Counted from the first letter of the stretch, positions 1 through 9,292 are shown. The stretch: DNA of 64,000 bases from Deltaproteobacteria bacterium ADurb.Bin207 (GCA_002070115.1 MWCO01000021.1:1-64000), one strand, 5' to 3'. Notes: generated by a model from the sequence alone, not told the origin. Numbers and translations are program-made.

Positions 1-5
1 CGTCA

Positions 6-19
6 GGCCGCTTGCGGCC
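6..19. repeat. Short perfect inverted repeat
   Basis: GGCCGC, two T residues, then GCGGCC form a perfect 6-bp palindromic arm at the left edge. There is no T-run, so it is not a convincing terminator. The first 98 bases hold no other recognisable feature; the gene that would precede dinB lies outside the window. Confidence 0.3.
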
Positions 20-98
20 GTCCGGAGATTGTTGGTCGGATGGTGCTTGACAAGCGCACTTACGGGTGGAACCAATGGGCGTTGTCTAGAGGAACGAG

Positions 99-1313
99 GT
101 GAAAAAGGGATGGGTACCAAGGCGAAAGAAAAGGCGGTACACTCGTTCGGAGATGCCCGAACGCACCATTTTTCACGTGGATATGGATGCCTTCTACGCC
201 GCGATCGAACAGCGGGACCATCCTGAACTGCTCGGGAAACCAGTGATTGTAGGGGGCGTCGCGAGTCGTCGGGGAGTCGTATCCACCGCGAGCTATGAAG
301 CACGCGTCTACGGAGTACATAGCGCCATGCCCATGGCGCAAGCCCTTCGAAAATGCCCTCACGGTATCGTCATGCCGGTGCGAATGTCTCATTATATCGA
401 GGTCAGCCGTCAGATCATGGCTGTTCTTCACTCGTTCAGCCCTCTGGTCGAGCCGTTGAGCCTGGACGAGGCGTTTCTCGACATGACAGGAACCCAAGCC
501 CTGCACGGCTCCGCGGAAACGACCGCGAAATCGATCAAACAGCGCGTGCTCGAGACAACATCGTTGACGTGTTCGGTGGGCGTCGCAGACAACAAATTCC
601 TTGCGAAACTCGCCAGCGACTTACATAAGCCCAATGGAATTACCCTGGTGCCACCTGGCGAGGGTGCCTCTTTCATCGCGCCACTTCCGATTCGACGGTT
701 GTGGGGAGTAGGGCCGCGCACGGCGCAGCGATTGGAAAAAATAGGGTGTAAGACCATCGGCGATGTGGCGTCGATCCAATCGGGCTGGCTGGTACGCGTG
801 CTGGGCGAAGCGAGCGCAGAGCATCTGCAAGCGTTGGCGAGAGGGCATGACGACAGGCCTGTCATTCCCGACCGAGAAGCCAAAAGCATTGGTTCGGAAG
901 AAACGCTCGACCGGGATATTACGGGGCAGGGGGCTGTGTTGCTGTTGGTGCGACGACATTGTGAGCGGGTGGCTTTTCGTTTGCGTCAAGCGGGGCTGCA
1001 AGCTCGCGGAATTCGTGTAAAATTACGATATCAAAAGGGTTTTCGTCTAACCACCCGGGAAACCACCTGGGCGCAGCCCTGCGATGATTCCAGAACCATG
1101 TACCGTGCAGCGTTGGGGTTGGTGTCCAAACTCGACGTCAGCGAACCGATTCGCCTCGTGGGTGTGGGAGCCGTTCACCTCGAGCCATCAGGCGTCACAA
1201 AGCAAGGGGATTTGTTCGAGCACGGATCGTCGAAAAAAGATTCGCGCTTGGAGCATACCCTCGATGCCATTCGTATGCGATTCGGTGATGTCATTCGTCG
1301 AGCCCAGGATTGA
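99..1313 (+). CDS. dinB: DNA polymerase IV (Y-family translesion polymerase)
   Basis: Y-family DNA polymerase that copies past damaged template bases without proofreading. The palm motif HVDMDAFYAAIE supplies the first metal-binding Asp, and SLDEAFLD supplies the catalytic Asp-Glu pair. These are followed by the CSVGVADNKFLAKLASD fingers/palm segment, a helix-hairpin-helix thumb (LWGVGPRTAQRLEKIG) and the little-finger domain. At 404 aa it is at the long end for the family. A GTG at 99 follows an AGGAACGAG ribosome site; the ATG at 153 is closer to the usual family start but has GGAG directly abutting it, so the 18-residue basic N-terminal extension may be real. No beta-clamp motif was confirmed at the C-terminus. 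It stands alone on the plus strand. The family assignment is secure; the start is less so. Confidence 0.95.
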   Translation: MKKGWVPRRKKRRYTRSEMPERTIFHVDMDAFYAAIEQRDHPELLGKPVIVGGVASRRGVVSTASYEARVYGVHSAMPMAQALRKCPHGIVMPVRMSHYIEVSRQIMAVLHSFSPLVEPLSLDEAFLDMTGTQALHGSAETTAKSIKQRVLETTSLTCSVGVADNKFLAKLASDLHKPNGITLVPPGEGASFIAPLPIRRLWGVGPRTAQRLEKIGCKTIGDVASIQSGWLVRVLGEASAEHLQALARGHDDRPVIPDREAKSIGSEETLDRDITGQGAVLLLVRRHCERVAFRLRQAGLQARGIRVKLRYQKGFRLTTRETTWAQPCDDSRTMYRAALGLVSKLDVSEPIRLVGVGAVHLEPSGVTKQGDLFEHGSSKKDSRLEHTLDAIRMRFGDVIRRAQD

Positions 1314-1409
1314 CTTCGCGCTGAGGTCCGCGTCTGAGAAACAATCCTGCTCACCGGGCTCTGTCGATGCTCACGGTCGGGCCTAGACGATATGGGCAGA
1401 GCCATGATT

Positions 1410-1417
1410 TATGCTAT
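1410..1417 (+). promoter_or_regulatory. Putative -10 element TATGCTAT
   Basis: TATGCTAT lies 37 bases before the start of the lipoprotein at 1455. The same octamer occurs 30-32 bases before both Gly-rich lipoprotein genes (36837-36844 and 38504-38511, minus strand). The downstream bases GCTATCCTGAGAGGTAC also match 14 of 17 positions upstream of the lipoprotein at 22789. No TTGACA-like -35 is visible. The promoter role is inferred from position and recurrence. Confidence 0.4.
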
Positions 1418-1454
1418 CCTGAGAGGTACATTTTTTGCTCGGTAGGCGAAGACC

Positions 1455-3716
1455 ATGACGATGAAGCAGAAACTTTCCTGGGTCGCTGTTGCGGCAGTCT
1501 GTGGGGGAGCGGTCCTTGGTGCATGCTCGGGCGGCAACAGCGATGGTAGCGCATCGAATGCGAATACCCATCCGGATGGTGGGGCATCGGAGGCTTCGGC
1601 CGATGGCGCGCTGCCGGTCGATGGAGCCGAAGGGTCGGTGTTCGACGTGACCTCCTCGGATGCGCACGACATCACGATTTATCCGAAAGACCCCGTGATC
1701 ACGGTGTCGACGGGCCAGCCTATCCCAAGCCTTACGTTTGAAGCGCGGGTCAATGACAAGTCGGTGACGGCCCTTTGGCTCGTGGATCGCGGGGAAATCG
1801 GGCTCATTGACGTTCACTCCGGGGTATTCGAGCCCGGGGGTGCTATTGCGGGGGTTGCGAAGGTGGTTGCCACGGTAGGGACGGAGGACGTCTCGACGAC
1901 GGTAACGGTGAAGATATCGGTGGTTCAAAATGGAGGTACGGGTGGTTCGGGGTCTGGTGGCGTGGGTGGGGAAGGGCCAGGGGTGCCCGTGAACGCAGCG
2001 ATACAAGGAATTCTCGAGGGGGCAACGACGGCAGATCCGAATTTTAGGTGGTTGTACCCTTACGATGGAACGGTGTGGCCTCTTGGGCTATTGTCGCCTC
2101 TTCTGCAGTGGACGCAAGGGGCGGCGCCGGCGGAGGCGGTGTATATTCATCTTTCGAGCGAGCATTACGACTATAAGGGGTTTTTTGGACTTCCACCCGC
2201 TTTGCCACCCGGTGCTCCGCTGGTTCGTCATCCGATTCCGCAAGAGGTGTGGAAAGCAGCCACGACATCGAACGCGGGAGGCACGTTGACGGCATCGTTG
2301 GTCGTCGCGGCGGGAGGCACGGCCTACGGACCTATATCCCAGACCTGGAAACTTGCTTCAGGGCCGCTGAAGGGGACGGTCTATTATCAATCTTACGGCA
2401 CGGCTCTCGCCAAAAACTACGGGGGTGGTATCGGCGGGGATGGGCAATTTGGCGGCGCAACATTGGCGATTCGGGGGGACTCTTCCGAACCAACCCTCGT
2501 GGCGGGCTCGAATGGCGGGCTCAAAGAATGCCGCGTATGTCACTCCGTATCCGCCGACGGAAGCCGGATGATCGTGCAACGAGGGGATGATTATGCCGCG
2601 AGTACCTCGTTCGCCTTGACGGCGGGATATTCCGAAACCATCTATCCTGTCGCGGATCGGGAAAAGTTCGGATGGGTGGGACTCACGCCGGATGGCGCGT
2701 TGGGTCTGGGTAATGCCGCGCCTCTATATGCTGGAGCCCCTACCAGCAGCCAACTATACAATATGAATACGGGTGAGGTGATCGCTTCCACGGGATTCGC
2801 TTCTTTCGTCACGAAAGCTGGATTTCCCGCCTTTTCCCCGTCTGGAGGCCACGTGGCTTTCAGCCTATTCGAAGGCCCAGGCAACGCCGCGACCGGACCC
2901 GGAGATGGTTCCCAACTCATCGCGATGGCCTTCGACAGGGCCACCGCCACCTTTTCCGACCCCAAACTGCTATTCCAAGCTACCGCCGGAACAGCCCCGG
3001 GGTGGCCGTCGTTCTTGCCAACGCTCGATGCCGTCGTGTTTTCCGTGCAGTCTCGCCTCAACGATGCGGGCGAATTCATGATGACCCGCTACGGGGGAAG
3101 AGGACAACTGTGGTGGGCCGACCTCGCTACAGGTACGGCCCATCCCCTCGACCGGGCCAACGGCAGCGATGGAACCAACTCCTATCTGCCCACCGGGCCC
3201 AACGGCCACGACGACGATACATCGTTGCATTACGAACCCACGGTCAATCCGGTCGTTTCGGGAGGATATGCCTGGGTCGTTTTCACGAGTCGTCGCATGT
3301 ATGGCAATGTAGCAACGATTAATCCTTGGGCGAGTGACCCACGGGAGCATGATCTGGTCGCGAACGTCACGCCCAAAAAACTTTGGGTAGCGGCGATCGA
3401 CTTGAACGCGGCACCGGGCACCGATCCCAGTCATCCGGCGTTTTACTTGCCAGCGCAAGAACTCATGGCTGGCAATACGCGAGGATTCTGGGTGGTGGAC
3501 CCCTGCAAAAGCGACGGGGAACCTTGTGAATCGGGAGACGAATGTTGTGGTGGCTTCTGTCAAATGGATGGGGATGCGGGAGGACTCATCTGCATGAACC
3601 ATTCGAATGAATGCTCCAACGAATACGAAAAATGCGCGCAAGATTCGGATTGCTGCGACTTTTTGACCGGAACGAAGTGCATCAACGAGCGCTGTGCGAA
3701 CGTGGTGCCGAAGTAA
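1455..3716 (+). CDS. Secreted lipoprotein with CxxCH motif and Cys-knot-like tail
   Basis: Signal peptide with lipobox LGAC, then a Ser/Asp-rich linker, so it should be lipid-anchored in the envelope. Residues about 75-155 resemble an Ig-like domain and are followed by a Gly-rich linker. The large middle has propeller-like blades (WVGLTPDGALGLG, AFSPSGGHVAFS, PSFLPTLDAVVFS), as in TolB/WD40-type repeats. One CRVCH motif at residues 359-363 fits c-type haem attachment. The last 70 residues hold two small disulfide-rich modules with CC pairs (ECCGGFC, SDCCDF). The motifs are seen directly; haem binding is inferred and a single motif could be chance. ATG 1455 precedes a second in-frame ATG at 1461. 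It stands alone, with the -10-like TATGCTAT just upstream. Function unknown. Confidence 0.8.
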   Translation: MTMKQKLSWVAVAAVCGGAVLGACSGGNSDGSASNANTHPDGGASEASADGALPVDGAEGSVFDVTSSDAHDITIYPKDPVITVSTGQPIPSLTFEARVNDKSVTALWLVDRGEIGLIDVHSGVFEPGGAIAGVAKVVATVGTEDVSTTVTVKISVVQNGGTGGSGSGGVGGEGPGVPVNAAIQGILEGATTADPNFRWLYPYDGTVWPLGLLSPLLQWTQGAAPAEAVYIHLSSEHYDYKGFFGLPPALPPGAPLVRHPIPQEVWKAATTSNAGGTLTASLVVAAGGTAYGPISQTWKLASGPLKGTVYYQSYGTALAKNYGGGIGGDGQFGGATLAIRGDSSEPTLVAGSNGGLKECRVCHSVSADGSRMIVQRGDDYAASTSFALTAGYSETIYPVADREKFGWVGLTPDGALGLGNAAPLYAGAPTSSQLYNMNTGEVIASTGFASFVTKAGFPAFSPSGGHVAFSLFEGPGNAATGPGDGSQLIAMAFDRATATFSDPKLLFQATAGTAPGWPSFLPTLDAVVFSVQSRLNDAGEFMMTRYGGRGQLWWADLATGTAHPLDRANGSDGTNSYLPTGPNGHDDDTSLHYEPTVNPVVSGGYAWVVFTSRRMYGNVATINPWASDPREHDLVANVTPKKLWVAAIDLNAAPGTDPSHPAFYLPAQELMAGNTRGFWVVDPCKSDGEPCESGDECCGGFCQMDGDAGGLICMNHSNECSNEYEKCAQDSDCCDFLTGTKCINERCANVVPK

Positions 3717-3750
3717 AAAACTTGCTTCGTTACGAGGGCTACTCTCTCGA

Positions 3751-4800
3751 TCAATGCAACGTTGCCAAAGGGCCTTCAAATAATTCAACACGCCTCGACG
3801 ATGGCATGCGACGCAACGCGATCACTTCGTAGGGCTCGCACGCCCAAGCCACTTCGGGCGACGATGTCGTGAGAATCCATTGGACGCGAGGAAGAGCGCC
3901 GCGCAACGCGGCAACGATGCCCCGCTGGACATAGGGATCTTGGTGCAGCGCAACCTCGTCGATCAACACGACTCCTTCGGTCATGCGCGGGTCGCGTCCT
4001 GGATAGGCAGCGGCAAGGGCGCGCACGGGCAAGACGGCAAAGGCTACCAGATGACGAATGCTCGTGGGCAACCGATCGAATGACATGATCTCGCCTCGGT
4101 CAGTGGCAAACACGGGTTCGAGGGTGAGCGGGTGGACGCCAAGATATCGCACCGATACCAGGGCTAGCAGTCTCGCGAGCAAATCACGCATGGCTTCGTC
4201 GACGACGGCGAGGGAAAGGGAGAGTCTTCCCGAATCGGGCTCCGGGATACGGCTGGCGATCGCTGCGTATACGAGCGCGAGTTTGACATCTCGGGCGATA
4301 TCCGCATGGCTTGCGTCATCGAAAGACTGTGCGGCTCGCACGTCATAGCGAAGCACCGTTCGCTCAGGAGAGGAGAGAGAGACGGATGCACGAGAGAACC
4401 ATCGTGTGGAAGACATGCTCATGACCATGAATCCGCCTTGCTCGACCGCTCGTCGATCAAAGAGCGTTTGCTCGCGTCTTCGTAGGCGGTCTTCCTCCGT
4501 ATCCTTCACCGGCGTATGCGGTGAGCATACTTGCAAGGGATGAGGGCGCTCCGGATCGTCATCGCTCAAGTCCCAATCAGCGATGACATAGCCTGGCGTT
4601 GCTGCTTGGGAACGAGCCATGGCGGCAACGGCGTGGGCCGGACGTGTCGAGGCAATGGCAGCGAGCAACGTGGTTTTTCCAACACCGCTTCCCCCGACCA
4701 CGATGGTGACATTTCGGGCTTGCTCTTCGGGGCCTCGAAACGAAACCACGACATCGGCAAAAGGACCAAGATCGACCACACGCAATTGCAAAAGCTTCAT
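3751..4800 (-). CDS. AAA/RecF-like P-loop ATPase
   Basis: 349-aa cytosolic ATPase of the ABC/SMC-like AAA group. The N-terminus MKLLQLRVVDLGPFADV is the usual opening of RecF/OLD-like ATPases. Walker A is GGSGVGKTT near residue 36, and Walker B is GVVLIDEVALHQD near residue 283. After Walker B, a WILTTSSPEVAWA strand ends in Ser-Ser where a switch His often sits. There is no nuclease (TOPRIM) domain and no long coiled coil, so it is neither RecF nor an OLD nuclease. It converges on the lipoprotein at 1455 and diverges from the transketolase operon across 177 bp. ATP binding is secure. The substrate and pathway are not recognised; a role in DNA or defence would be a guess. Confidence 0.8.
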   Translation of the reverse strand: MKLLQLRVVDLGPFADVVVSFRGPEEQARNVTIVVGGSGVGKTTLLAAIASTRPAHAVAAMARSQAATPGYVIADWDLSDDDPERPHPLQVCSPHTPVKDTEEDRLRRREQTLFDRRAVEQGGFMVMSMSSTRWFSRASVSLSSPERTVLRYDVRAAQSFDDASHADIARDVKLALVYAAIASRIPEPDSGRLSLSLAVVDEAMRDLLARLLALVSVRYLGVHPLTLEPVFATDRGEIMSFDRLPTSIRHLVAFAVLPVRALAAAYPGRDPRMTEGVVLIDEVALHQDPYVQRGIVAALRGALPRVQWILTTSSPEVAWACEPYEVIALRRMPSSRRVELFEGPLATLH

Positions 4801-4977
4801 CGGGTGGCTCGGACTTTAGCTGGTCTAGAAATCTTTTGCGACAGCGGTCGAACCATGTCGAATGTGAATACGGGCAGCATCGAGTATCGGCAAGTCATAG
4901 CGAGTCTGTGGCGATGATGCTAGGGAGGCGTTGGTCATTGGGACCATGACAAGTCAGTCACGGAGCATGGTTGCGTC

Positions 4978-5838
4978 ATGATCAGCTATCCGCCTCCCCC
5001 CCGCGAGCGCAATGTGGAAGTGCTGCGGGAGATAGCGAGAAAAATTCGCGTTTCCATCGTTCGGATGATTCACAAAGCGCGTTCTGGTCATACGGGCAGT
5101 TCGCTATCTTGTGCGGATATTCTCACCTGCTTGTATTGCGCGGAGATGCGGCACTATCCACTTCGACCGGATTGGAAAGGGCGCGATCGATTCGTGTTGA
5201 GCAAAGGACACGCCGCTCCAGCGCTTTACGCCGTGCTTCATCATTGCGGCTACATCGCTCAGTCCGACCTCGATCGACTTCGATCGCTGTCGAGCATTCT
5301 TCAAGGGCACCCGGATTCCCGTCGTTGTCCTGGAGTCGAGGCCTCGACCGGTTCTCTTGGACAAGGGTTGTCCATCGCGCATGGTATGGCCCTCGCGCTT
5401 CGTGGAGAGCAGGAAAACCCGCGGGTTTACGTGCTGCTGGGAGATGGGGAGTTGCAAGAAGGACAAGTATGGGAAGCGGCCATGAGCGCTGCCCATTATC
5501 GAACCTCGAACCTTTGCGCATTCATCGACGCCAACGGATTGCAAATCGATGGTCCCCTCGAAGGGATCATGGGTGTGGAACCGATGGTGGATAAGTTCGC
5601 GGCTTTTGGTTGGAATACGATGGAAATCGATGGTCACGACGTGGGGTCGATCCTGTCGGCTCTCGATAGCGCACGAAAGCAGACCCACGCGCCATCGGTC
5701 ATCATCGCACGCACCACGAAAGGAAAAGGGGTGAGTCGTTTCGAAAACAAGGTGCAGTGGCATGGGAAGGCACCGGGAGATGACGATCTAGCCTTGGCTC
5801 TGATGGAACTGGGTGAACTCGACAAGGAGGCGTCATGA
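4978..5838 (+). CDS. Transketolase, N-terminal (thiamine-diphosphate) subunit
   Basis: First half of a split transketolase, which moves two-carbon ketol units between sugar phosphates in the non-oxidative pentose phosphate pathway. The 286-aa chain has the early substrate/TPP segment (SGHTGSSLSCADIL), the His region FVLSKGHAAPALYA, and the TPP-binding GDGELQEGQVWEA...DANGLQIDG motif near residue 160. It covers only the pyrophosphate-binding domain; the partner is encoded by the next gene, whose ATG overlaps this stop by 4 bp, so the two are co-translated. Split transketolases of about 280 + 320 aa are common in bacteria and archaea. It is first gene of an operon ending in PRPP synthetase, which uses the ribose-5-phosphate this pathway makes. 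The related acetoin/DXP-synthase enzymes are less likely. Confidence 0.93.
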   Translation: MISYPPPPRERNVEVLREIARKIRVSIVRMIHKARSGHTGSSLSCADILTCLYCAEMRHYPLRPDWKGRDRFVLSKGHAAPALYAVLHHCGYIAQSDLDRLRSLSSILQGHPDSRRCPGVEASTGSLGQGLSIAHGMALALRGEQENPRVYVLLGDGELQEGQVWEAAMSAAHYRTSNLCAFIDANGLQIDGPLEGIMGVEPMVDKFAAFGWNTMEIDGHDVGSILSALDSARKQTHAPSVIIARTTKGKGVSRFENKVQWHGKAPGDDDLALALMELGELDKEAS

Positions 5839-6800
5839 ACGGGCGAGGGGTATCTCCCCGCATCCTGGCTACGCGAGAGGAGTATGGGCGAACGCTCGTG
5901 CGGCTTGGAGAGCGGAGCCGCGATATCGTGGTGTTGGATGCGGACTTATCGAAGTCCACGTGTACCCACGAGTTTGCCAAACGATTTCCTGACCGCTTTT
6001 TCAACATGGGGATCAGTGAGCAAGACCTGATCGGGACGGCCGCGGGCATGGCGCTCGCCGGCAAAATCCCTTTCGTGAGCAGCTTCGCCATTTTTCTGAC
6101 GGGAAGATGCTGGGAGCAAATCCGTCAAAGCGTGGCGCTTCCAGGTGTCAACGTGAACCTTGTGGGAACGCATGGCGGTGTCACCGTCGGAAAGGACGGC
6201 GCTTCTCACCAGGCCCTCGAAGATATCGCCGTGATGCGCGCGATCCCCTCGATGACGGTCATTGTTCCCGCGGATGCCGTGGAAACGCGCAAAGCGGTGG
6301 AGGCGGCGGCGTGGTACGACGGCCCCGTGTACATTCGACTCACGCGGGAAAAGCTCCCAGTCGTCTATCCTGATGAAAAACCTTTTCGCATTGGCGCGGG
6401 AGCGATCGTGCGCGAGGGCAGCGACGTGACCTTATGCGCGATCGGCCTCATGCTCCACGTGGCGCTCGAAGCCGCCGAACGGCTTGCCATGGAAAGCATT
6501 TCCGCTCGCGTGGTCGACTTGGCCACCGTAAAACCGATCGATGAGTTTTTGGTGACGAAGTGCGCACAAGAGACGGGGTGCATCGTGACCGCGGAAGAAC
6601 ACAGCACCATCGGAGGTCTGGGGGATGCGGTAGGCGAAGTGCTGTTGCGACGTCGTCCGGTTCCCATGGAACGTGTTGGCGTTCGCGATGCATTCGGCCG
6701 GTCGGGCAGTGCTCATGAACTCCTCGAGTATTTCGGATTGACCCCGCAGGCCGTATATGAAGCGGCCAAACGGGCCATCGAGCGCAAGGCAGCTCACTAA
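5835..6800 (+). CDS. Transketolase, C-terminal subunit
   Basis: Second half of the split transketolase. Residues about 10-180 form the pyrimidine-binding domain with the catalytic-Glu region (NMGISEQDLIGTAAGMAL) and the SFAIFLTGRCWEQIRQS helix. Residues about 200-320 are the transketolase C-terminal domain (GAGAIVREGSDVTLCAIG, TAEEHSTIGGLGDAVGEVL). It must pair with the upstream subunit, because the TPP site lies at their interface. The 321-aa length is normal for this subunit. The start is fixed by the ATGA overlap with the upstream stop and by the AAGGAGG ribosome site inside that gene's 3' end. prs follows 26 bp downstream. Confidence 0.93.
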   Translation: MNGRGVSPRILATREEYGRTLVRLGERSRDIVVLDADLSKSTCTHEFAKRFPDRFFNMGISEQDLIGTAAGMALAGKIPFVSSFAIFLTGRCWEQIRQSVALPGVNVNLVGTHGGVTVGKDGASHQALEDIAVMRAIPSMTVIVPADAVETRKAVEAAAWYDGPVYIRLTREKLPVVYPDEKPFRIGAGAIVREGSDVTLCAIGLMLHVALEAAERLAMESISARVVDLATVKPIDEFLVTKCAQETGCIVTAEEHSTIGGLGDAVGEVLLRRRPVPMERVGVRDAFGRSGSAHELLEYFGLTPQAVYEAAKRAIERKAAH

Positions 6801-6826
6801 GCTATTTTCTTCGCGAAAGGTGCGAC

Positions 6827-7759
6827 ATGGTTTCTCTCAAACTATTTACCGGCAGTTCCAACCCCGAACTGGCCCATAAAATCGCCGCGGAATTGGAGAT
6901 CGACGTGGGCGATGCGGATGTCACGCGCTTCTCCGATGGCGAAGTCGATGTCAGAATCAACGAGAGCGTGCGCGCTTGTGACGTTTTCATCATTCAATCC
7001 ACATCCTATCCAGTCAACGATCACTTGATGGAGTTGATGCTTCTGGCGGACGTGTGTCGCAGGGCGTCGGCTGCCACCATCACCGCCGTATTACCTTATT
7101 TCGGTTATGGAAGGCAGGATCGACAAACGCAAAAACGGGTTCCGATCTCCGCGAAAGTCGTGGCCAATATGCTTACGATCGGAGGGGTAGACCGTATCAT
7201 CACGGTGGATCTTCACGCCGAACAGATTCAAGGATTTTTCGATGTGCCGGTCGATGTGCTGCGTTCGGCACGGTTGCTCGTCGATAACGTTCATCAACGC
7301 GGACTGCGAGATCTCGTCGTCGTCGCTCCCGATGCGGGAGGCGTCGAAATTGCCGGGCGTTTTGCAATGGGATTGGGGGCAACGATGGCGCTGATCGATC
7401 GGCATCGCGATGCACCCGCCAAAGTCAAAGCCATGCGACTCATCGGTGATGTCGAAGGGAAAGATTGCTTGCTCGTGGATGACATGATTGATACGGGAAG
7501 CACTCTCACCGAGGCAGCCGATCTTCTCATCACGAGTGGAGCCAAGTCCGTTCGAGCCGCGGCCGTCCACCCCGTGTTGTCAGGTTCCGGGGTGGAAAGA
7601 CTGCATCGATCCCGAATCGACGAACTCATCACGACCGATACCATCCCATTGCCAGTCGAAAAGCAGATTGAGAAGGTCACGGTCGTATCGATGGCTTCTC
7701 TGCTTGCCAAAGCCATTCGGCACGTTCACGTGGGAAAGTCACTGTCGAACGTGGAGTAG
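6827..7759 (+). CDS. prs: Ribose-phosphate pyrophosphokinase (PRPP synthetase)
   Basis: Makes PRPP from ribose-5-phosphate and ATP for nucleotide, His, Trp and NAD synthesis. The 310-aa chain has family-typical features throughout: the N-terminal KLFTGSSNPELAHKIAAEL strand-helix, SDGEVDVRINESVRACDVFIIQS, the catalytic flexible-loop region YFGYGRQDRQ, the ribose-5-P/Mg loop VDLHAEQIQGFF, and the PRPP-binding signature LLVDDMIDTGSTL near residue 219. It sits 26 bp behind the split transketolase pair in the same direction. That suggests one transcript supplying ribose-5-phosphate and turning it into PRPP. Class I (Pi-activated) length and motifs. Confidence 0.97.
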   Translation: MVSLKLFTGSSNPELAHKIAAELEIDVGDADVTRFSDGEVDVRINESVRACDVFIIQSTSYPVNDHLMELMLLADVCRRASAATITAVLPYFGYGRQDRQTQKRVPISAKVVANMLTIGGVDRIITVDLHAEQIQGFFDVPVDVLRSARLLVDNVHQRGLRDLVVVAPDAGGVEIAGRFAMGLGATMALIDRHRDAPAKVKAMRLIGDVEGKDCLLVDDMIDTGSTLTEAADLLITSGAKSVRAAAVHPVLSGSGVERLHRSRIDELITTDTIPLPVEKQIEKVTVVSMASLLAKAIRHVHVGKSLSNVE

Positions 7760-7824
7760 TCGAACGATGCATGGGAATTGATGCGCGGGATTTTCGGTGG
7801 GTGTAGTCGAGATCACAGGCGAAT

Positions 7825-9180
7825 TCAGGGTGTTCCGTCCCAGCCCGCGAGTCGGGCAAAAAGCCACCAAGCCGCACGACCTTTCAGAACACAATTCAAG
7901 TTCGCTTGTTGTGGGCTATCCGAATGGGCGCAGCCTTGGCAACCGCTATATCCGTTCACTCCCTTGCCCGTGGTCAATTGCTCGAGTTCACTTCCCTCGT
8001 TGGCCGAACACCATTGAACCGCCCAATTCCCTCCGTCGTAATCGAGGTTGTCTTCCATTCCCTGGTTCCAATAGTAGGTACCATCCGGATCGTGCGCTTC
8101 GATGTCGGCGAAGTCGAAGAGCCATCGGTTGTTGGCCTTGCAATGATTGCGAATGAGTTCATTGTTGTAATGCACATGGTTCGAAGTCATGTCCTCGCCC
8201 TGGCCTTCGGCATGACCGGTCATGAAAATGAAATCGACGGCGGGATACTCCTTGACCAGTTTTTCCATATTGTCGACATATCGCTGCGCATCGTGACCAT
8301 TGATGCTGCACCAAGACCACATCACCACATTGATATGGCTGTTGGATGATTTATTGAGCAAATCGCGTGTGGCGATGACCCAAGGGGTATCCCCATGACT
8401 GTCCACCGAGTCCCCTTGGCTGAGATCCGCACAACCTGGGATACCATTGTCATCCAGATCGAGAGCATTGGGAGCTTGGCCGGCATCGTCCCAAGCATAG
8501 GTGTTACCAAAAGACGGAAAAGCCTCCAAGGCATTCATTCCCGTGATCAGTTGGCTACCATGGGACGTGTGTTGGTAGGCGATATGAAGCTTTGATTTGG
8601 CGGCGGAAATGGCGCTGGAGGGAATCAGATCGAGGCGTGTGTTTTCATGGCCGATGACCCGTCCCGCAGGAGGCGCTCCACCGCATTGACCTTTCAGACA
8701 CGTTTGGGATCCGCCGCACGGAGTTCCGTCGGGAAGGGCTGTGTATTGCGACGTCGTCTTTGCTGGATCACAGGCTACGCAGGGATTCGATGGGTTGGTT
8801 GCGCCCTGCTGCACGCAAGCGTGCTGAATGACACACCATCCTTGCTCGATCGTATGCTCGCAAACGTCGTTCACACAGGCATCGCTGGTACACGCCAGGC
8901 CATCGTCGCAGCCCTGTTCGCAAGACACACTTCCCCCGGCTCCTGACGTATTCCCTCCCGAGCCACCTTCCGTGCTGGAGCCGCCGGTGCTTCCGCTTGC
9001 ACCGCCCGTGTGGCCCGCGGTTCCACCGGTACCTCCGGTGCTTCCCCCGGAGCCTCCCACGCTTCCTCCGGCGCCCGCTGGACCACCAGGTTTCGTGTTC
9101 CCTTCTTCCTCGGAATCACTGCACCCGATCGCCCACAGCATTGCAACCCCCAGAACCCAGCAAATACGTGAGTATTTCAT
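7825..9180 (-). CDS. Lipoprotein with Cys-rich linker and SGNH-like domain
   Basis: The signal peptide ends in lipobox AIGC and is followed by a long Gly/Ser/Thr-rich spacer (residues about 25-90). A disulfide-rich segment (CEQGC, GLACTSDACV, DGTPCGGS, about 90-165) resembles the Cys-rich linkers common in myxobacterial surface proteins. The C-terminal 270 residues carry HTSHGSQL near the start of the domain, an Asp-rich patch, WSWCSINGHD and FMTGHAEGQGE. The order resembles SGNH/GDSL-type hydrolases (Ser-His-Gly block then Gly-His block), but the classical GDS is absent, so the enzyme call is tentative. The stop lies 65 bp from the end of prs, and the two genes converge. The start follows a GGAGC ribosome site. 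Envelope localisation is well supported; activity is inferred. Confidence 0.7.
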   Translation of the reverse strand: MKYSRICWVLGVAMLWAIGCSDSEEEGNTKPGGPAGAGGSVGGSGGSTGGTGGTAGHTGGASGSTGGSSTEGGSGGNTSGAGGSVSCEQGCDDGLACTSDACVNDVCEHTIEQGWCVIQHACVQQGATNPSNPCVACDPAKTTSQYTALPDGTPCGGSQTCLKGQCGGAPPAGRVIGHENTRLDLIPSSAISAAKSKLHIAYQHTSHGSQLITGMNALEAFPSFGNTYAWDDAGQAPNALDLDDNGIPGCADLSQGDSVDSHGDTPWVIATRDLLNKSSNSHINVVMWSWCSINGHDAQRYVDNMEKLVKEYPAVDFIFMTGHAEGQGEDMTSNHVHYNNELIRNHCKANNRWLFDFADIEAHDPDGTYYWNQGMEDNLDYDGGNWAVQWCSANEGSELEQLTTGKGVNGYSGCQGCAHSDSPQQANLNCVLKGRAAWWLFARLAGWDGTP

Positions 9181-9292
9181 CAGCGGCTCCTTGACTCATG
9201 AATGGATATTCCAAGTTCGAATACACGCCAGCGATAGTAGAGTAGCAGAAAAACGAGAGGTGCTTGCCAAAAATGGAGCCTGGAAAGGGAAT

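Noticed and set aside
47-52. TTGACA as a -35 box for dinB
   Set aside because: No -10 hexamer lies at a usable distance.
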